Of a DNA stretch of 64,000 nucleotides, positions 34,390 through 49,404 are shown one piece after another. The notes beneath the pieces are model-generated. The model saw only the letters and a program-made list of their open reading frames with translations. It searched no databases and had not been told where the DNA came from. The DNA is from Utricularia gibba (lineage: Eukaryota; Streptophyta; Magnoliopsida; Lamiales; Lentibulariaceae), in the NCBI GenBank assembly GCA_002189035.1, contig CM007989.1, positions 7,421,501 to 7,485,500 on the forward strand, in the 5' to 3' direction. The position numbers and the translations under genes are program-made. Positions within the stretch are counted from its first letter, which is position 1; each line of letters starts with the position of its first letter.

Positions 34390-34986
34390 ATGGAAGAAGG
34401 GGTCAAGGTAGCAACTGTGATTAAGAAAACAAAGAAAAAGAAGGTGAAACATGATTTTGATCGGATTAAACAAGCAGAGAAAAAGAAGAGGCGTTTAGAG
34501 AAAGCTTTGGCTACATCAGCTGCAATTTGTTCTGAACTTGAAAAAAAGAAGCTGAAAAAGAAGGAACAAGAGAGATTAGATAAGGAAGGAGCTGCAGTTG
34601 CTGAAGCGGTTGCATTGCATGTGCTGGTTGGTGAGGACTCGGACGGTGATTCATATAACATCGTGGCGAAGAATGGATCACCCCCTGGTAATTTTGCTAG
34701 CAGCAACATTGGGATCATTGCTCGGGGGCATCTTCCTCCGGTTCCATCCCCAGATCAGCCAACCTATCTCCATGAGAATCTTCGATGGCCATCTGATCCT
34801 TACACTTCCTTGGTTTTGTCTCAACCTTTCGCTAGGTACTTCTGCCATCAGCTTCTGGGTGAGGGAGAATGTTGGGGATCCATTGGCATGTCTCCTGATC
34901 ATCTTGTTGCTCAGGCTATTTCATCCCTTCAAATAGCTGATGATGCATCAGTGGATGCATGCGCATTCAACCAGTTTTTGGGATGA
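34390..34986 (+). CDS. Lysine-rich protein of unknown function
   Basis: I do not recognise this family. From the ATG at 34390 it encodes 198 residues; the frame is open for about 25 codons upstream without an ATG, so a preceding exon may add sequence. The N-terminal third is a strongly basic, probably helical or coiled-coil segment (KKTKKKKVKHDF, QAEKKKRRLEKAL, KKKLKKKEQERLDKE), which could act in nuclear or nucleolar targeting. A hinge rich in G, S and P follows. The C-terminal 70 residues are tryptophan/proline-containing and look conserved (LRWPSDPYTSLVLSQPFARYF, GEGECWGSIGMSPDHLVAQA when read in parts). Composition and the clean stop support a real gene. It converges with fibrillarin. Confidence 0.65.
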   Translation: MEEGVKVATVIKKTKKKKVKHDFDRIKQAEKKKRRLEKALATSAAICSELEKKKLKKKEQERLDKEGAAVAEAVALHVLVGEDSDGDSYNIVAKNGSPPGNFASSNIGIIARGHLPPVPSPDQPTYLHENLRWPSDPYTSLVLSQPFARYFCHQLLGEGECWGSIGMSPDHLVAQAISSLQIADDASVDACAFNQFLG

Positions 34987-35513
34987 GAAGTAATCATTAT
35001 TCATTGTCTTGTTCAGGGTGCACAACTGCGCTTCTAGACTGTATGTTGGTTGTTCCATCTTAATTTGTATTCTGTTGTATGTTCATCGTCACTGTTCACT
35101 TTCAGAAATGGAATTCGCACCGTGAAACCACTGCTTCCTGACTACTGATATACGCATCGTCAAAAAGAAATCTCACCCACAGGAAACAATGCTAAGAGTT
35201 GAGAACGATACCAGGAAAAGAAAATATAATACTGCAGCGGGTTTTAGACAAGGCCATAGATTCAGTTTACTGGGTGACGCACAAGGGGTTGCCTGATGCA
35301 GTGAACATCACGAAGAGGATTAGGAAGAAGCAAGCATAAACTTCTGTATACTTAAATTGGGGCATTCTCAGACTAGTAAAGAAAGCACCAATGGCGAATA
35401 TCTTGGTACTAAAAACACAGAAGTCACCCGCAACTACACTTAAAAAAAATGTTCTGAAATGAGGCGCAATAGTGAGGTCAGACATCCAGCCAGAAGATTC
35501 AGAGCTTTCATGT
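34987..35513. other. Convergent 3' flanks (unknown gene / fibrillarin)
   Basis: 527 bp between opposing stop codons. I see untranslated-type sequence only. Confidence 0.5.
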
Positions 35514-37603
<2,090 letters not shown>

Positions 37604-38435
37604 CTCTGCAGACCTGAGAAAGAACACCGGAGAGTACGCGAGAGTGAACAAAACTCCCGGCGGGCGGCTGGAATCCCTAGGGCTTCTACCTCTTACCACG
37701 CCTAGGGCTTTAAATAAACTTCCTTACCCCATTTTCATCAAAGGCCCATTAGTCCCCATACTCCATTTTCTCAATCAACCCAATTTCAAAACCCTAATAA
37801 GCCCATCAAGGCCCAAATACCCCGTCCAATTCCAAAGCCCAGTCTCATTTTAGCAGCGCTTCTGCTACAAACCTCTTCTTCTTTTGGCAGCGTATGCAAC
37901 TGATTCTTTGTCGGATTGCATTTTAAGCAGCACACTAGAAAAAAATCGAATTCAGACCATAAATTTTGTTCCTTTCTTGCACACACTACACGTGAACCCA
38001 ATTTCATAACACCCCTTAACCGCATCAGAACCTAAATGCATTTGGTAAATAGATACAGATTTGGAACAACACACAGGAATCCAGTGGAATGCAGCTGGAC
38101 AAGGTAACGTGGATTCATGGTAGTTCATGTAATAAAAGTGGCTACTTTTCTCGCAGTCTCCTAACATAAATGGGTTGTCGGGTTAGTAATTGAGGGAACT
38201 CAGCAGCCATCAGTTATCGTGTTGTTCCTGGCCGCAAAGTTAGATCCCCAACCAGCTTTCAGGCATCTAACGTCCAATTGATTGAAGTTCTGGTAAGAGT
38301 TGAACAGGAGTTTGTGGTCACTCTCTTCAGAGCTTCTTACGCTGCCGGAATCACAGACAAGGAGAACCACCGGCAAAGAGGAGAGGAGCAGCCAGATGGA
38401 TGGGTACGTGGGCTTGAACGTAACTTGGAACGGTT

Positions 38436-38663
38436 AGAAATTATGTTATTAGAATGTATTTGGTACATGAATAAATTATAATAGATATAAGATGATATAT
38501 ATAAAAATGAGATATATAACAGTATAATTTTATTCAAATCTCTATTATTATTTTTTTATATTCATAGAATAAATTATTGTAAATATAATTTATTAAATCT
38601 ATCAAAATTATATTTTTTTTCCATTTAATATCATATTTATACTTTTTACCAAACATAATCTTA
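38436..38663. mobile_element. Possible AT-rich MITE-like insertion
   Basis: About 230 bp, over 80% A+T by eye, flanked by ATTATGT...TTGGTA on the left and TACCAAACATAAT on the right, which form an imperfect inverted repeat interrupted by some 13 bases. No clear target-site duplication was found, so this is tentative. Confidence 0.25.
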
Positions 38664-39205
38664 GAGAATATGTGTGGAATCCGTATTATTAGTTAAAATT
38701 CATTTCAATTAGTTTATATAGAATGTATTACATAAATTTTGATGACATTAAGAATAAACTTTTGAGTTTACCAAGAGACTCACAAATCCAGAAGGCTACG
38801 CAATAGATGTGCAGATTCGATACCAAAATATTCTGACGCTCGTGTGTATGCTGCTCAATATAACGTTTTTTTATCTCAATCCGATTAAGATTAGACATAT
38901 ATATACATATATATTCAAAGTGTTCAACTTATTTCTACAGATCAAGATCGTGTTATTAATCAAACTCTTTCAATCCTGGGGGATCTAGAAGTTATTTAGA
39001 ACAACATGTATGTATAGTTGAGTTTTTGATCGTTTTCTAAGTTTTGTATTCAATTTACAACAAGAACATGATTGTATGATGGTTTGGGGTTAGTTTTCTG
39101 GGTAAAAGAATCCCGTGTTGTCAACTCCCATCCAACTCAACCCATCCCTACGGTTAATGCAACACGATAGTCATAAATGATCCACAACCACACTCGCGTA
39201 ACGCA

Positions 39206-39213
39206 TAAATGCA
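39206..39213 (+). promoter_or_regulatory. L1 box TAAATGCA in the DCR promoter
   Basis: Exact match to the epidermis-specific L1 box bound by HD-ZIP IV factors, 26 bp upstream of the TATA box start and 112 bp upstream of the start codon. DCR acts in epidermal cutin formation, so the site fits the expected expression. Confidence 0.6.
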
Positions 39214-39231
39214 GAGGCATCGCACCCATTC

Positions 39232-39237
39232 TATAAA
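39232..39237 (+). promoter_or_regulatory. TATA box of DCR
   Basis: TATAAA within TTCTATAAAGTCAC, 88 bp upstream of the start codon and followed by a pyrimidine-rich tract suited to a transcription start. Confidence 0.65.
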
Positions 39238-39324
39238 GTCACTCTTCTCTTCTCTACTGCTCAATGCACATCATATACTGCACTCACCATTCGTCTTCTT
39301 CAATACACATTCGGTACTCTTCCC

Positions 39325-41017
39325 ATGGCGGGTGGTGACCTCGAGACCAACGCGCCGGCGGCCGTGAAAACCCTCACGACAACCAATGTGAAGCCCAAGA
39401 AACCAGTCGGGTCAAAGGAGTGCCAATTAGTCACCTTCGATCTCCCCTATCTGGGCTTCTTTTACAACCAGAAGCTTCTGATTTACAAGGGCTGCGACAA
39501 CTTCGATGAAATCTTTCAGGGTCTCAAGGACGGGCTCGCAGTTGTCCTGCAGGAGTTTTATCAGCTCGCTGGGAAGTTGGATAAGGATGAAGATGGGATT
39601 TTCAAGGTGGTGTATGATGATGAAATGGAGGGTGTCGAGATCGTCTCCGCCGCCGCCCCTCAGCTGGAGGTGGCGGAGCTGACGGCGGAGGAAGGCACTT
39701 CCAAGTTCAAGGAATTGTTGCCTTACAACGGCGTTTTGAACCTGGAAGGGATTCACCGGCCGTTGCTGGCGGTGCAGGTAAATGCTCTTTCTTCTTCGGT
39801 GTGTATTTATTGCATGTCACCAACCCCTCCCTTTTGACCTTTTTTTTTTCTTTTTTTTGTTACTAATATAATTAATTATTAGAATATTTTGTTGGGAATT
39901 ATTTATTATTTCTGTCGGTGGTTCTTATCGCCTGTGAAGTTTGTGTTATATGCATCATTAGAACATCAATGCATTTGTGGGGCTTTGGGGAGACATTTTT
40001 TTTAAAAAAATTATAATACATTTAATTGCATTAATTTATCAATTTTATTATATGAACAATAATTATGTTATTTTATTTTATTTTATTGCATTATTTGGCA
40101 TTTACTCTCTGCTGCAACGCCAGCTCACGAAGCTGAAGGACGGTCTGGCGATGGGCTGCGCGTTCAACCACGCGATCCTCGATGGGACGTCTACGTGGCA
40201 CTTCATGAGTTCATGGGCCGAAGTATGCAACGGTGCGGATGCAATCTCTGGCCCACCGTTCCTGGAGCGCACCAAGGTGCGTAACACCAGAGTGAAGCTG
40301 AATCTCTCCAAGCCTTCCGACGCGCCGGAGCACGCCAACGCCGTGGCGAACGGCGGCGACGCGGAAGTAAAATCGAAGCCCACTCTCCGAGAGAAGGTAT
40401 TCAAGTTTCCCGGGACCGCAATTGAGAAGATCAAGGCCAAAGCCAACGCTGCGGCACCGGAAAAGCCCTTCTCCACATTCCAATCCTTGTCGGCACATAT
40501 CTGGCAAGCCGTCACCCGCGCCCGCGGCCTCGTCCCGGAGGACTACACCGTTTTCACCGTGTTCGCCGATTGCCGGAAAAGGGTATCCCCTCCGATGCCG
40601 GATGCTTATTTTGGAAACCTGATCCAGGCAATTTTCACCGTGACTGCCGCGGGCCTCATCATCGCCCCCCCCGGAATTCGGCGCCGGTCTGATCCGTACA
40701 GCCATCGAAGCCCACGACTCCGCAGCCATCGAGAAGAGGAACACAGAGTGGGAGAGCCAGCCGATCATCTTCCAGTACAAGGATGCCGGAGTGAACTGCG
40801 TCGCCGTGGGAAGCTCACCCCGGTTCAAGGTTTACGATGTAGACTTCGGGTTCGGGCGACCGGAGTCTGTCCGGAGCGGGCTAAACAACCGATTTGATGG
40901 GATGGTGTACCTGTATCCAGGGAAATCCGGGGAACGAGCATCGATGTGGAGATAAGCTTGGAAGCTTCGGCCATGGAGAAACTGGAGCAGGACAAGGAGT
41001 TCTTGATGGAAGCATGA
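39325..41017 (+). CDS. DCR: BAHD acyltransferase DCR (cutin biosynthesis), with two frameshifts
   Basis: DCR is a cytosolic BAHD acyltransferase needed to incorporate hydroxy-fatty acids into cutin of the epidermal cuticle. Two exons: 39325-39777 and 40124-41017; about 448 residues once both frame changes are allowed for. DCR-like motifs include KECQLVTFDLPYL, YKGCDNFDEIF, DFYQLAGK-like EFYQLAGKLDKDEDG, the catalytic HxxxD at H167-D171 (FNHAILDGT), STFQSLSAHIW, FTVFADCRKRV, YFGNLIQAIF and DFGFGRPE in place of DFGWG, as in DCR. The frame shifts at the C8 run 40665-40672 (one base too many) and again at the G4 run 40929-40932 (one base too few). Sequence on both sides of each is well conserved, so sequence error is likelier than a pseudogene. 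Confidence 0.92.
40665..40672 (+). other. 1-nt frameshift in DCR (C8 run)
   Basis: The frame before the run reads FTVTAAGLIIAP; the frame after it reads PEFGAGLIRTAIEAHDS, as expected in DCR, but offset by one. Seven C instead of eight would join them. Confidence 0.8.
40929..40932 (+). other. 1-nt frameshift in DCR (G4 run)
   Basis: Upstream frame reads MVYLYPGKSG; downstream SIDVEISLEASAMEKLEQDK is in another frame and ends at a natural stop. Five G instead of four would join them. Confidence 0.8.
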
Positions 41018-43306
41018 AGAGACTATTCAGTCACCCTCCTCGTTCTTGCATTTCCAATTCCTGCGTCGTGTAGTTGCAGTTTCATGCCCTTGTGTTGTGT
41101 GCTGCTACCTGAGATAACTTTTCCGATCGACAACTTGTGGATTGTTGTGGTCGTCGCCCCAACTCCCAACATCAGAAGCTCTCACTCTCCTCAGTTTCGG
41201 AAAACGACCAAGTCCTGTCTGCGCAGGAGCCTACCCGATGGACACCAGGAATCGACGTCCAACCACCCGCCAACTCCCGAAACCCCTAGGCGCCCGTCAT
41301 CAATCACCCCATCCCAATTGAAAAAGAATCAGGAAAAGCGCTAATGGGAGTTCGGCCCATCATGGTCTGGGTCTGGGTCACTGTAAACCGCCACCGGTCA
41401 ACCTACCTACCATGTCCAATCCAGCGAAAACTATCATCTCTTGGTCTATGAACGTAGACACAAGTCTCACTAGTAACCTCCTAGCTCAATGAAGTTGAGA
41501 TTAGGCTACATGAGTCAAAACGTATTGCATAATGTAACGATTCACATCTAAATTGTTGGTTTCGAAACCAAATTCTCATTATTTTACGTTTTTTTCATCT
41601 TTGATCTATTTTTCTAAAATGTTACTCATTCTCACTTTAAACCAAGATCAACATGCTTAACTTTTTAATTCCTATCAAGTAGCTTCCCTCGTGCTTAGGA
41701 AAAAGATTCATACAAAACTTGTATAGGTATTCTCCTCAATCTCATCATCTCATCTATTCGTAATTAATGTGGTATTCATATAAGACTATTTCTCGAGTGG
41801 GGCAACAGAGAATAAGCCCTTCCTCCGGTGGAGGCATCATAGGATAAGACGATGAATGAGATCTCTCAAACATAGATCTATAATATTTTGAATATGTTAA
41901 AATATTATATTTTGTAAATTTATGACAATTCACTTATGTTCCCAAATTTGAGCAGATGTTTCTATTGTGAAACTTTTTAGAAAAAATAGTGAACTTCATT
42001 TATATTTTCACACTATTTTATTTTACGATTTTGTTTTTGATCACTTGATATATTGATTTATTCAATTCTAGCGAAATCAATTACCTCTTGTATTAAGCAA
42101 CTTCGATTTTTTTTTTTCCAATTATCAAATTTTTTATTTTATTTTTATTACAACATCATAATACCTCGGGGGTGGGCATGGAGTTTGGTCTCGTCATGGG
42201 CAGCCAGAAAAGTGCCAAGTGTGTTGCGTAATGGAACTTTCCTCTTGATTAGAGCACCGGAAATTGAAGCCATATCTTGACAGGAGCAACGTGCTCTCGC
42301 CAGGGACACGGTGGCCAACTGGACGGCTGCGAATGAACGCAGCACCCACAAGCGCAGAAGCCTCCCCAGGGACTCGCCTCCACTGGAAGCACCAATCAAA
42401 TTCACTTTTGCCTTCCTCCCTTCCACCCACGCTGCCCCCATTTTTCAAACGCAGTCAAAAAGTATCTAAACGACCAGCCAAAATGTTTGGATACCCGAAT
42501 TCCAGAACTCAACACAAATGTACGCATCACACTGAAGCGTTTTTGACAACGCGCTATGCACGTGAAGGGGGAGATATCAACCGTTCATAATATTATTGTT
42601 TTTGTTGAAATTAATTATTTAATAAATAGTACAATCACGTGTGAAATTTAATTATACAATAAGTATACATGGAATTAAAAAAATAGATATAATCATAAAA
42701 TTTATTATATAATTAAGTATTTATTTTAATTTTTCGATGTATGATTATTTATTTTAATACTCATTCTTAAGTCAAATGGGTTTTTTATTCTATTAAAACC
42801 TATTTTTTTGTGATTTTAGATATTATTTGAATCATAATTCATCTCTTAAATTATTTTGTCACCTAGATCTAATTCATCTTTTTTTTTAACCAAAATTCAG
42901 ATCATTATTAAACACACCTTGGCTACTCAAATCATGACATGAGACAAACCTGCTATTGAAATTGCGTATAATGAATTAGATGAATACATGTGAAATCTAA
43001 ATATACAGTAAACATATATTATATTTTAAAAAAATTAAACTTAATTAATTATTATTAATTTATAATTTATTATATAATTGAACTTTTTAATTTAATTTCT
43101 CGATATTGAATGGTTTGCTATAATAATTTTAACGTCACAATTTTCAGAATAAGAAATAAATTTGTGGGGTAGTTTGGTAAAATAACAACAGAGCCATGCG
43201 GACGACACGTTCTACTTCTATATATATACATTAGGCAAGGACGTTCTGGCTCGCTTGCTTCACCTCTAGAAGGGCTGTAGAAATTTCTGTGGAAGAAAAA
43301 GCTGCG
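41018..43306. other. Intergenic region between DCR and AAE3
   Basis: 2.3 kb. 41018-41350 probably contains the DCR 3' untranslated region. 41500-42150 and 42590-43230 are strongly AT-rich. No gene or clear transposon was found. A TATA motif in CTATATATATACAT near 43217-43230 precedes the AAE3 start by about 80 bp. Confidence 0.45.
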
Positions 43307-45432
43307 ATGGCGATCTGCACTCTCACTGGCTTGCTGAGCCACGTTTCCCAAACCTTTGGTTCACGGAGAGCGATCTCCGTTTCGGGGAGATTCGATGTAA
43401 CGCATTCGCGGTTACGCCAGCTCGTCGATGGCGCGGCGGCGCAGCTCCTGGAAGCAGGCGTCAGGCCTGGGGATGTTGTCGCGATCACCTTTCCTAATAC
43501 GGTTGAGGTATGATCTCGTCGGATTTACGTTAATTCTGGATCGGATTTTTAAAATTTTGCTAGTTGGTTCCTCACTTTTTGTGGATCGTTAGGTATGAAG
43601 TTGGCGGGATTTTTTTACATGACGGAAATGTGATTTTTGTTTGTCGTTAGGAGTTTTAATTGGGAAATGGATGGAAATTGCAATTTCGAGTGCAACAATT
43701 CTGTGTTGTGTATTGAATCGTGGATTATTTTCGCAGTTTGTTGTGATATTTTTAGCAGTGGTTCGGCTCCGGGCAACGGCAGCGCCGCTGAACGCTGCCT
43801 ACACTGCCGACGAATTCGAGTTTTATCTCTCCGATTCCGAGTCAAAATTTCTTATAACATCAAAAGAAGGGAACTCGGAAGCGGAATTTGCCGCCGTGAA
43901 GATCAATATTCCTCATCTCTCTGCATCGCTACCTCATGCCGACTCGGAGGTAGTTCTTTCTCCCGCAGTATCCGAAGTTGGCACCGCTGCCATCGAAAGA
44001 ATCATCAATGATCCATCAGATGTGGTTCTCTTTCTCCATACTTCCGGGACCACGAGCCGGCCTAAGGGGGTACCTCTTACTCAACACAACTTATTTTCAT
44101 CGGTGCAGAACATAAAATCTGTCTACAAATTGACGGAGGTAGACTCCACAGTGATTGTATTGCCTCTGTTCCACGTGCATGGTTTGGTTGCAGGGCTGTT
44201 GAGTTCACTAGCTGCAGGGGCCGCTGCTGCCCTGCCTGCGGCTGGGAGATTTTCAGCTTCAACCTTTTGGTCAGATATGAACAAACACAACGCCACTTGG
44301 TATACAGCTGTTCCCACAATTCATCAGATCATACTCGATCGCCATCTTAGCAGCCCGGAGCCCGTTTACCCGAAGCTTCGGTTTATACGTAGCTGCAGTG
44401 CATCTTTAGCCCCTTCAATTCTAGCTCGGTTGGAGGAGGCATTTGAGGCTCCTGTTCTGGAAGCTTATGCCATGACTGAAGCCTCCCATTTGATGGCATC
44501 AAATCCATTGCCCGAGGAAGGGTCACATAAGCCAGGATCTGTGGGTAAGCCTGTCGGTCAGGAGATGGCTATTTTGGATGAAAATGGTGCTTTGCAAGCA
44601 GCCGATGCCAATGGAGAAGTATGCGTAAGGGGCCCGAACGTCACCAAGGGATATAAAAATAACTTGGAGGCTAATAAATCAGCCTTTCAGTTTGGATGGT
44701 TCCATACAGGGGACTTGGGGTACTTGGATTCTGATGGATACTTGCATCTTGTGGGAAGAATCAAGGAACTGATCAACCGTGGAGGTATGAAACCTATATT
44801 GCTTTCCTGCATGTTAGTTTCATGGAATTCCTACCCTACGCATTACTAAAGCTGTGAGTTTCTGCTTTCTCCATGTGATCCTTCTGTCCCCACCCCAGAA
44901 ACTTCTCCGAAGGTTCACAGATTGTGATGGCTTTTCCATCCACAAAAAAGAAAAGAAAACAGACTCCATAACCTGCATGAAATGAATCATTACTTGTGTG
45001 TTGGCATACATGACAGACAACCGGGTATTTTCTTTTGTAGGTGAAAAGATATCACCAACTGAAGTTGACGTTGTCCTTTTGTCTCACCCTGATATCGCCC
45101 AAGCTGTTGCTTTTGGCGTACCGGACGAGAAATATGGAGAAGAGGTGAGAAGCTTGTCTCTACTTCCTCATCGTTTCCGGTTTTCCATTCCCGTTTTCTG
45201 CAAATGTGCTAACAAATCACTGGTGCAGATTAACTGTGCTGTAATCCCAAGAGATGGATCAGATCTCGATGAGAAAGAGGTCTCTAGATTCTGCAGGAAG
45301 AACCTAGCGGCTTTCAAGGTCCCCAAGAAGGTTTTCATCACTGCTTCATTCCCAAGAACGGCCACCGGGAAAATCCTCCGCCGCACCGTGGCCGAGCACT
45401 TCATCAAACAGTCCCAAATCCCTGTAGCGTAA
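43307..45432 (+). CDS. AAE3: Oxalate-CoA ligase (acyl-activating enzyme 3)
   Basis: AAE3 joins oxalate to CoA using ATP, the first step of oxalate breakdown, which affects seed quality and fungal resistance. Four exons: 43307-43507, 43737-44784, 45041-45144 and 45229-45432, giving 518 residues (Arabidopsis AAE3 has 514). The AMP-binding P-loop motif is LHTSGTTSRPKGVPLTQ near residues 165-182. Further ANL-family motifs are YTAVPTIHQIILDR, FIRSCSASLAP, YAMTEASHLMASNPLP, GWFHTGDLGYLDSDGY and LVGRIKELINRGGEKISP. The catalytic lysine is in RTATGKILRR near the C terminus. No peroxisomal SKL ends the protein. The ATG at 43307 is the first in frame. It converges with beta-tubulin, 284 bp away. Confidence 0.96.
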
Positions 45433-45716
45433 CGCCGCCTAATGGGGCTTTCAAAATCCAAACGATGGCTCATTTCTCTATAAGCCAATTCAGTTGCATA
45501 TTGAAATCAGTACAATGCAGCACTGAAGAATGTAACATACGAGCAGCTTGAGTACGCAAAAGGTTCCACACAAGAGTGGCCTACTAGAGATGATGATTAC
45601 GGTATCGTTCAACCCAAAACAGGACACAGAAACAAGAAAAGTACTGTTGCATGCATACAGCACAGATAATAGCGAAGGCAGCAGTAAACCCGATTTACTG
45701 ATAATCGAAAGGCATT

Positions 45717-47429
<1,713 letters not shown>

Positions 47430-48334
47430 TTTCTTTCACGTCTGCGTCGTCGAAAGGAGAGAGAGAGGAGAACGGGAACTGTCACTAGGGTTTTGCAAAA
47501 GTGATTAGAAAGAGCCCAACGGCCAGCATTTATATTGAGGGACTGCAATTTGAAATTTAAATTTTTGTTTTTGGACGGGGGCCCGCCTAATACGTGACCA
47601 CACCCGAGGATGCACGTGGCTGGTTTTCCTCATGGGCCCTTTCACTGGTCATACGAAATTTATTCGGTTTCCGAAATCAATTTCTAATAAAACATATATT
47701 AATAATTATAATTTTTATTTTTTAAAATAAAAGAATCTATAACAAACAAACACTATTTAATTGTGATTTTCGAAAAATATTTTTAATAAAATAAGTTGGA
47801 TATTTATGATTTAATAAAAAATTATAAATTGAATTTAAATTCCAAAAAAAACACCATCATAAATGCTTTAGTCAATTGATTTTTAACGTAATTTCCTTAA
47901 TTTGAAAATGAGATATTTTCGCGTGTTTTATAATTTCTGATATGGGCTTGCTACAGTCCTTTTTTAAATAACCCTAATCCAATCCATTCACCAGGCCCAG
48001 GTCCAGTTGAAACTCATGATTTTTTAAATTTGGTTTTGATAATTTTTTTAAAAAATTATAATTATTAAAAAATTATAATTATTAAAAATTAATTTTATTT
48101 TAATAATATTTCTTAATGGATTAAATCTATTTCTACTGAATATAAAAATAATTCAATCCAAAATCATGGAAAATTATTTTGATGTGGTTAATTAAAGATG
48201 TAATATAAATGAAAAATAAAAAGCCCAAATAGTTATTATAAATGAAATAAATAAATAAATAATATCCGGGGGGCACGCGACATTTGCTTTCATTCCAGCA
48301 TCTTTCATCGGGCCATTTGCCTCCTCTCTCCCAC
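47430..48334. promoter_or_regulatory. Divergent promoter region, beta-tubulin / HMA protein
   Basis: 905 bp. 47430-47560 holds the tubulin leader. 47660-48270 is extremely AT-rich. No defined element was recognised. Confidence 0.4.
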
Positions 48335-48848
48335 ATGGCTCAGGTACCGGCTGCTCATCTTTCAGCTTCGGACGTACGAAAAAAATGCTTCTTCATTCTG
48401 CATCCAATGATTTCTTGTTTTCTGCAGAAGGTAGTGCTCAGGATTCTTAGCATGACCGATGAGAAAGCGAAGCAGAAGTCTATTGAAGCGGTTGCTGATA
48501 TACTTGGTGACTTCCTTTCTGTTGAAGTTTGATTCTGATGTCCAAAGGGGTGTTGGGGAGTTTGTCAGATTGTGGATTCATATTAAATGGGTTCTCTTTT
48601 CTTTTGCGAATTCAGGGGTTGACGCCATAGCCGCAGATATGAGCAACCACAAGCTGACGGTGATCGGAGAGATGGATGCGGTTGCGGTGGTGAAGAAACT
48701 GAAGAAAATGGGGAAAGTCGAAATTATATCCATCGGTCCAGCGAAGGAGGAGAAGAAAGAAGAGAAGAAAGAGGAGAAGAAGGAAGAACGCAAGGAGGAA
48801 AAGAAGGAGGAGAAGAAAGAGGAGAAAAAAGCAGAAGCAAAGCATTGA
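48335..48848 (+). CDS. HMA-domain protein without metal-binding cysteines
   Basis: Related to plant heavy-metal-associated (HPP/HIPP) proteins, small ferredoxin-like metal-binding or chaperone proteins. Exons: 48335-48343 (nine bases, MAQ), 48428-48506 and 48616-48848, giving 106 residues. Residues 3-70 form an HMA-type fold pattern (KVVLRILSMTDEKAKQKSI, then VDAIAADMSNHKLTVIGEMD and VVKKLKKMGKVEIISIGP). The usual MxCxxC is replaced by SMTDEKAK, so metal binding is unlikely. The tail is a repeated KKEE/KEE charged run ending in AEAKH, with no CaaX isoprenylation signal. Some plant HMA proteins of this kind interact with other proteins rather than with metal; the role here is unknown. Confidence 0.85.
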
Positions 48849-49404
48849 GATTTTTACAGGGAAAGAACGCAGAAGCAAAGCTTTTGATCTTGATCTGAGC
48901 TTCTCTCTCTCTATTCATTTGATGATACATGTCACACAGTTTCTGTAACATAAAGGGATAGCTTCAATTTGCATCTGTGACTCAGAGTCATAGATAAGGA
49001 GATGGGAAAAGAAGAGAGAGGAAGTGGTGGCAGACATGAACCACCCACAGCATGACATGCCCCAGTTTTTGATGCATCACAGGAAAAAAAGAGAATTTTT
49101 ATCAATCTGAAAGTCAAATGTAAAATGTAAAACATACAGAGGGGAGCCCAAGTAACCACATAGAGTAAAGATCCCTCTGTTGGCTATCTCATGCTCTTGC
49201 AAGTTGGTCTAAAGAAATGCTTAACACTCAAGGGAATGAGAACTAACACATTTGCATTTTACATCCATTGGAATTCACCAGTTCACAACAAATCATACAG
49301 AGCATGGCAGAAACAATATGAATTAATCAGTATTACAGCAAGAAGAATATGTGATAATTTGTGTTGGGATGGTGAGTCATATGCCCCAGAAATTGAACTG
49401 ATTC
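48849..49404. other. Convergent 3' flanks (HMA gene / PMT)
   Basis: 556 bp between opposing stop codons, with no recognised element. Confidence 0.5.

Larger units (their letters stand above)
37604..39324. other. Region between fibrillarin and DCR promoters
   Basis: Divergent genes separated by 1.7 kb. 37604-38420 is unremarkable. 38436-38663 is very AT-rich with weak terminal inverted repeats. The DCR core promoter lies at the right end (L1 box 39206-39213, TATA 39232-39237). Confidence 0.5.

Noticed and set aside
40211-40828. 205-codon open frame antisense to DCR exon 2
   Set aside because: Antisense of a GC-rich coding exon with no recognisable motif.
41400-42150. Retrotransposon remnant between DCR and AAE3
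   Set aside because: AT-rich sequence only; no reverse transcriptase, integrase, LTR pair or target duplication could be found.
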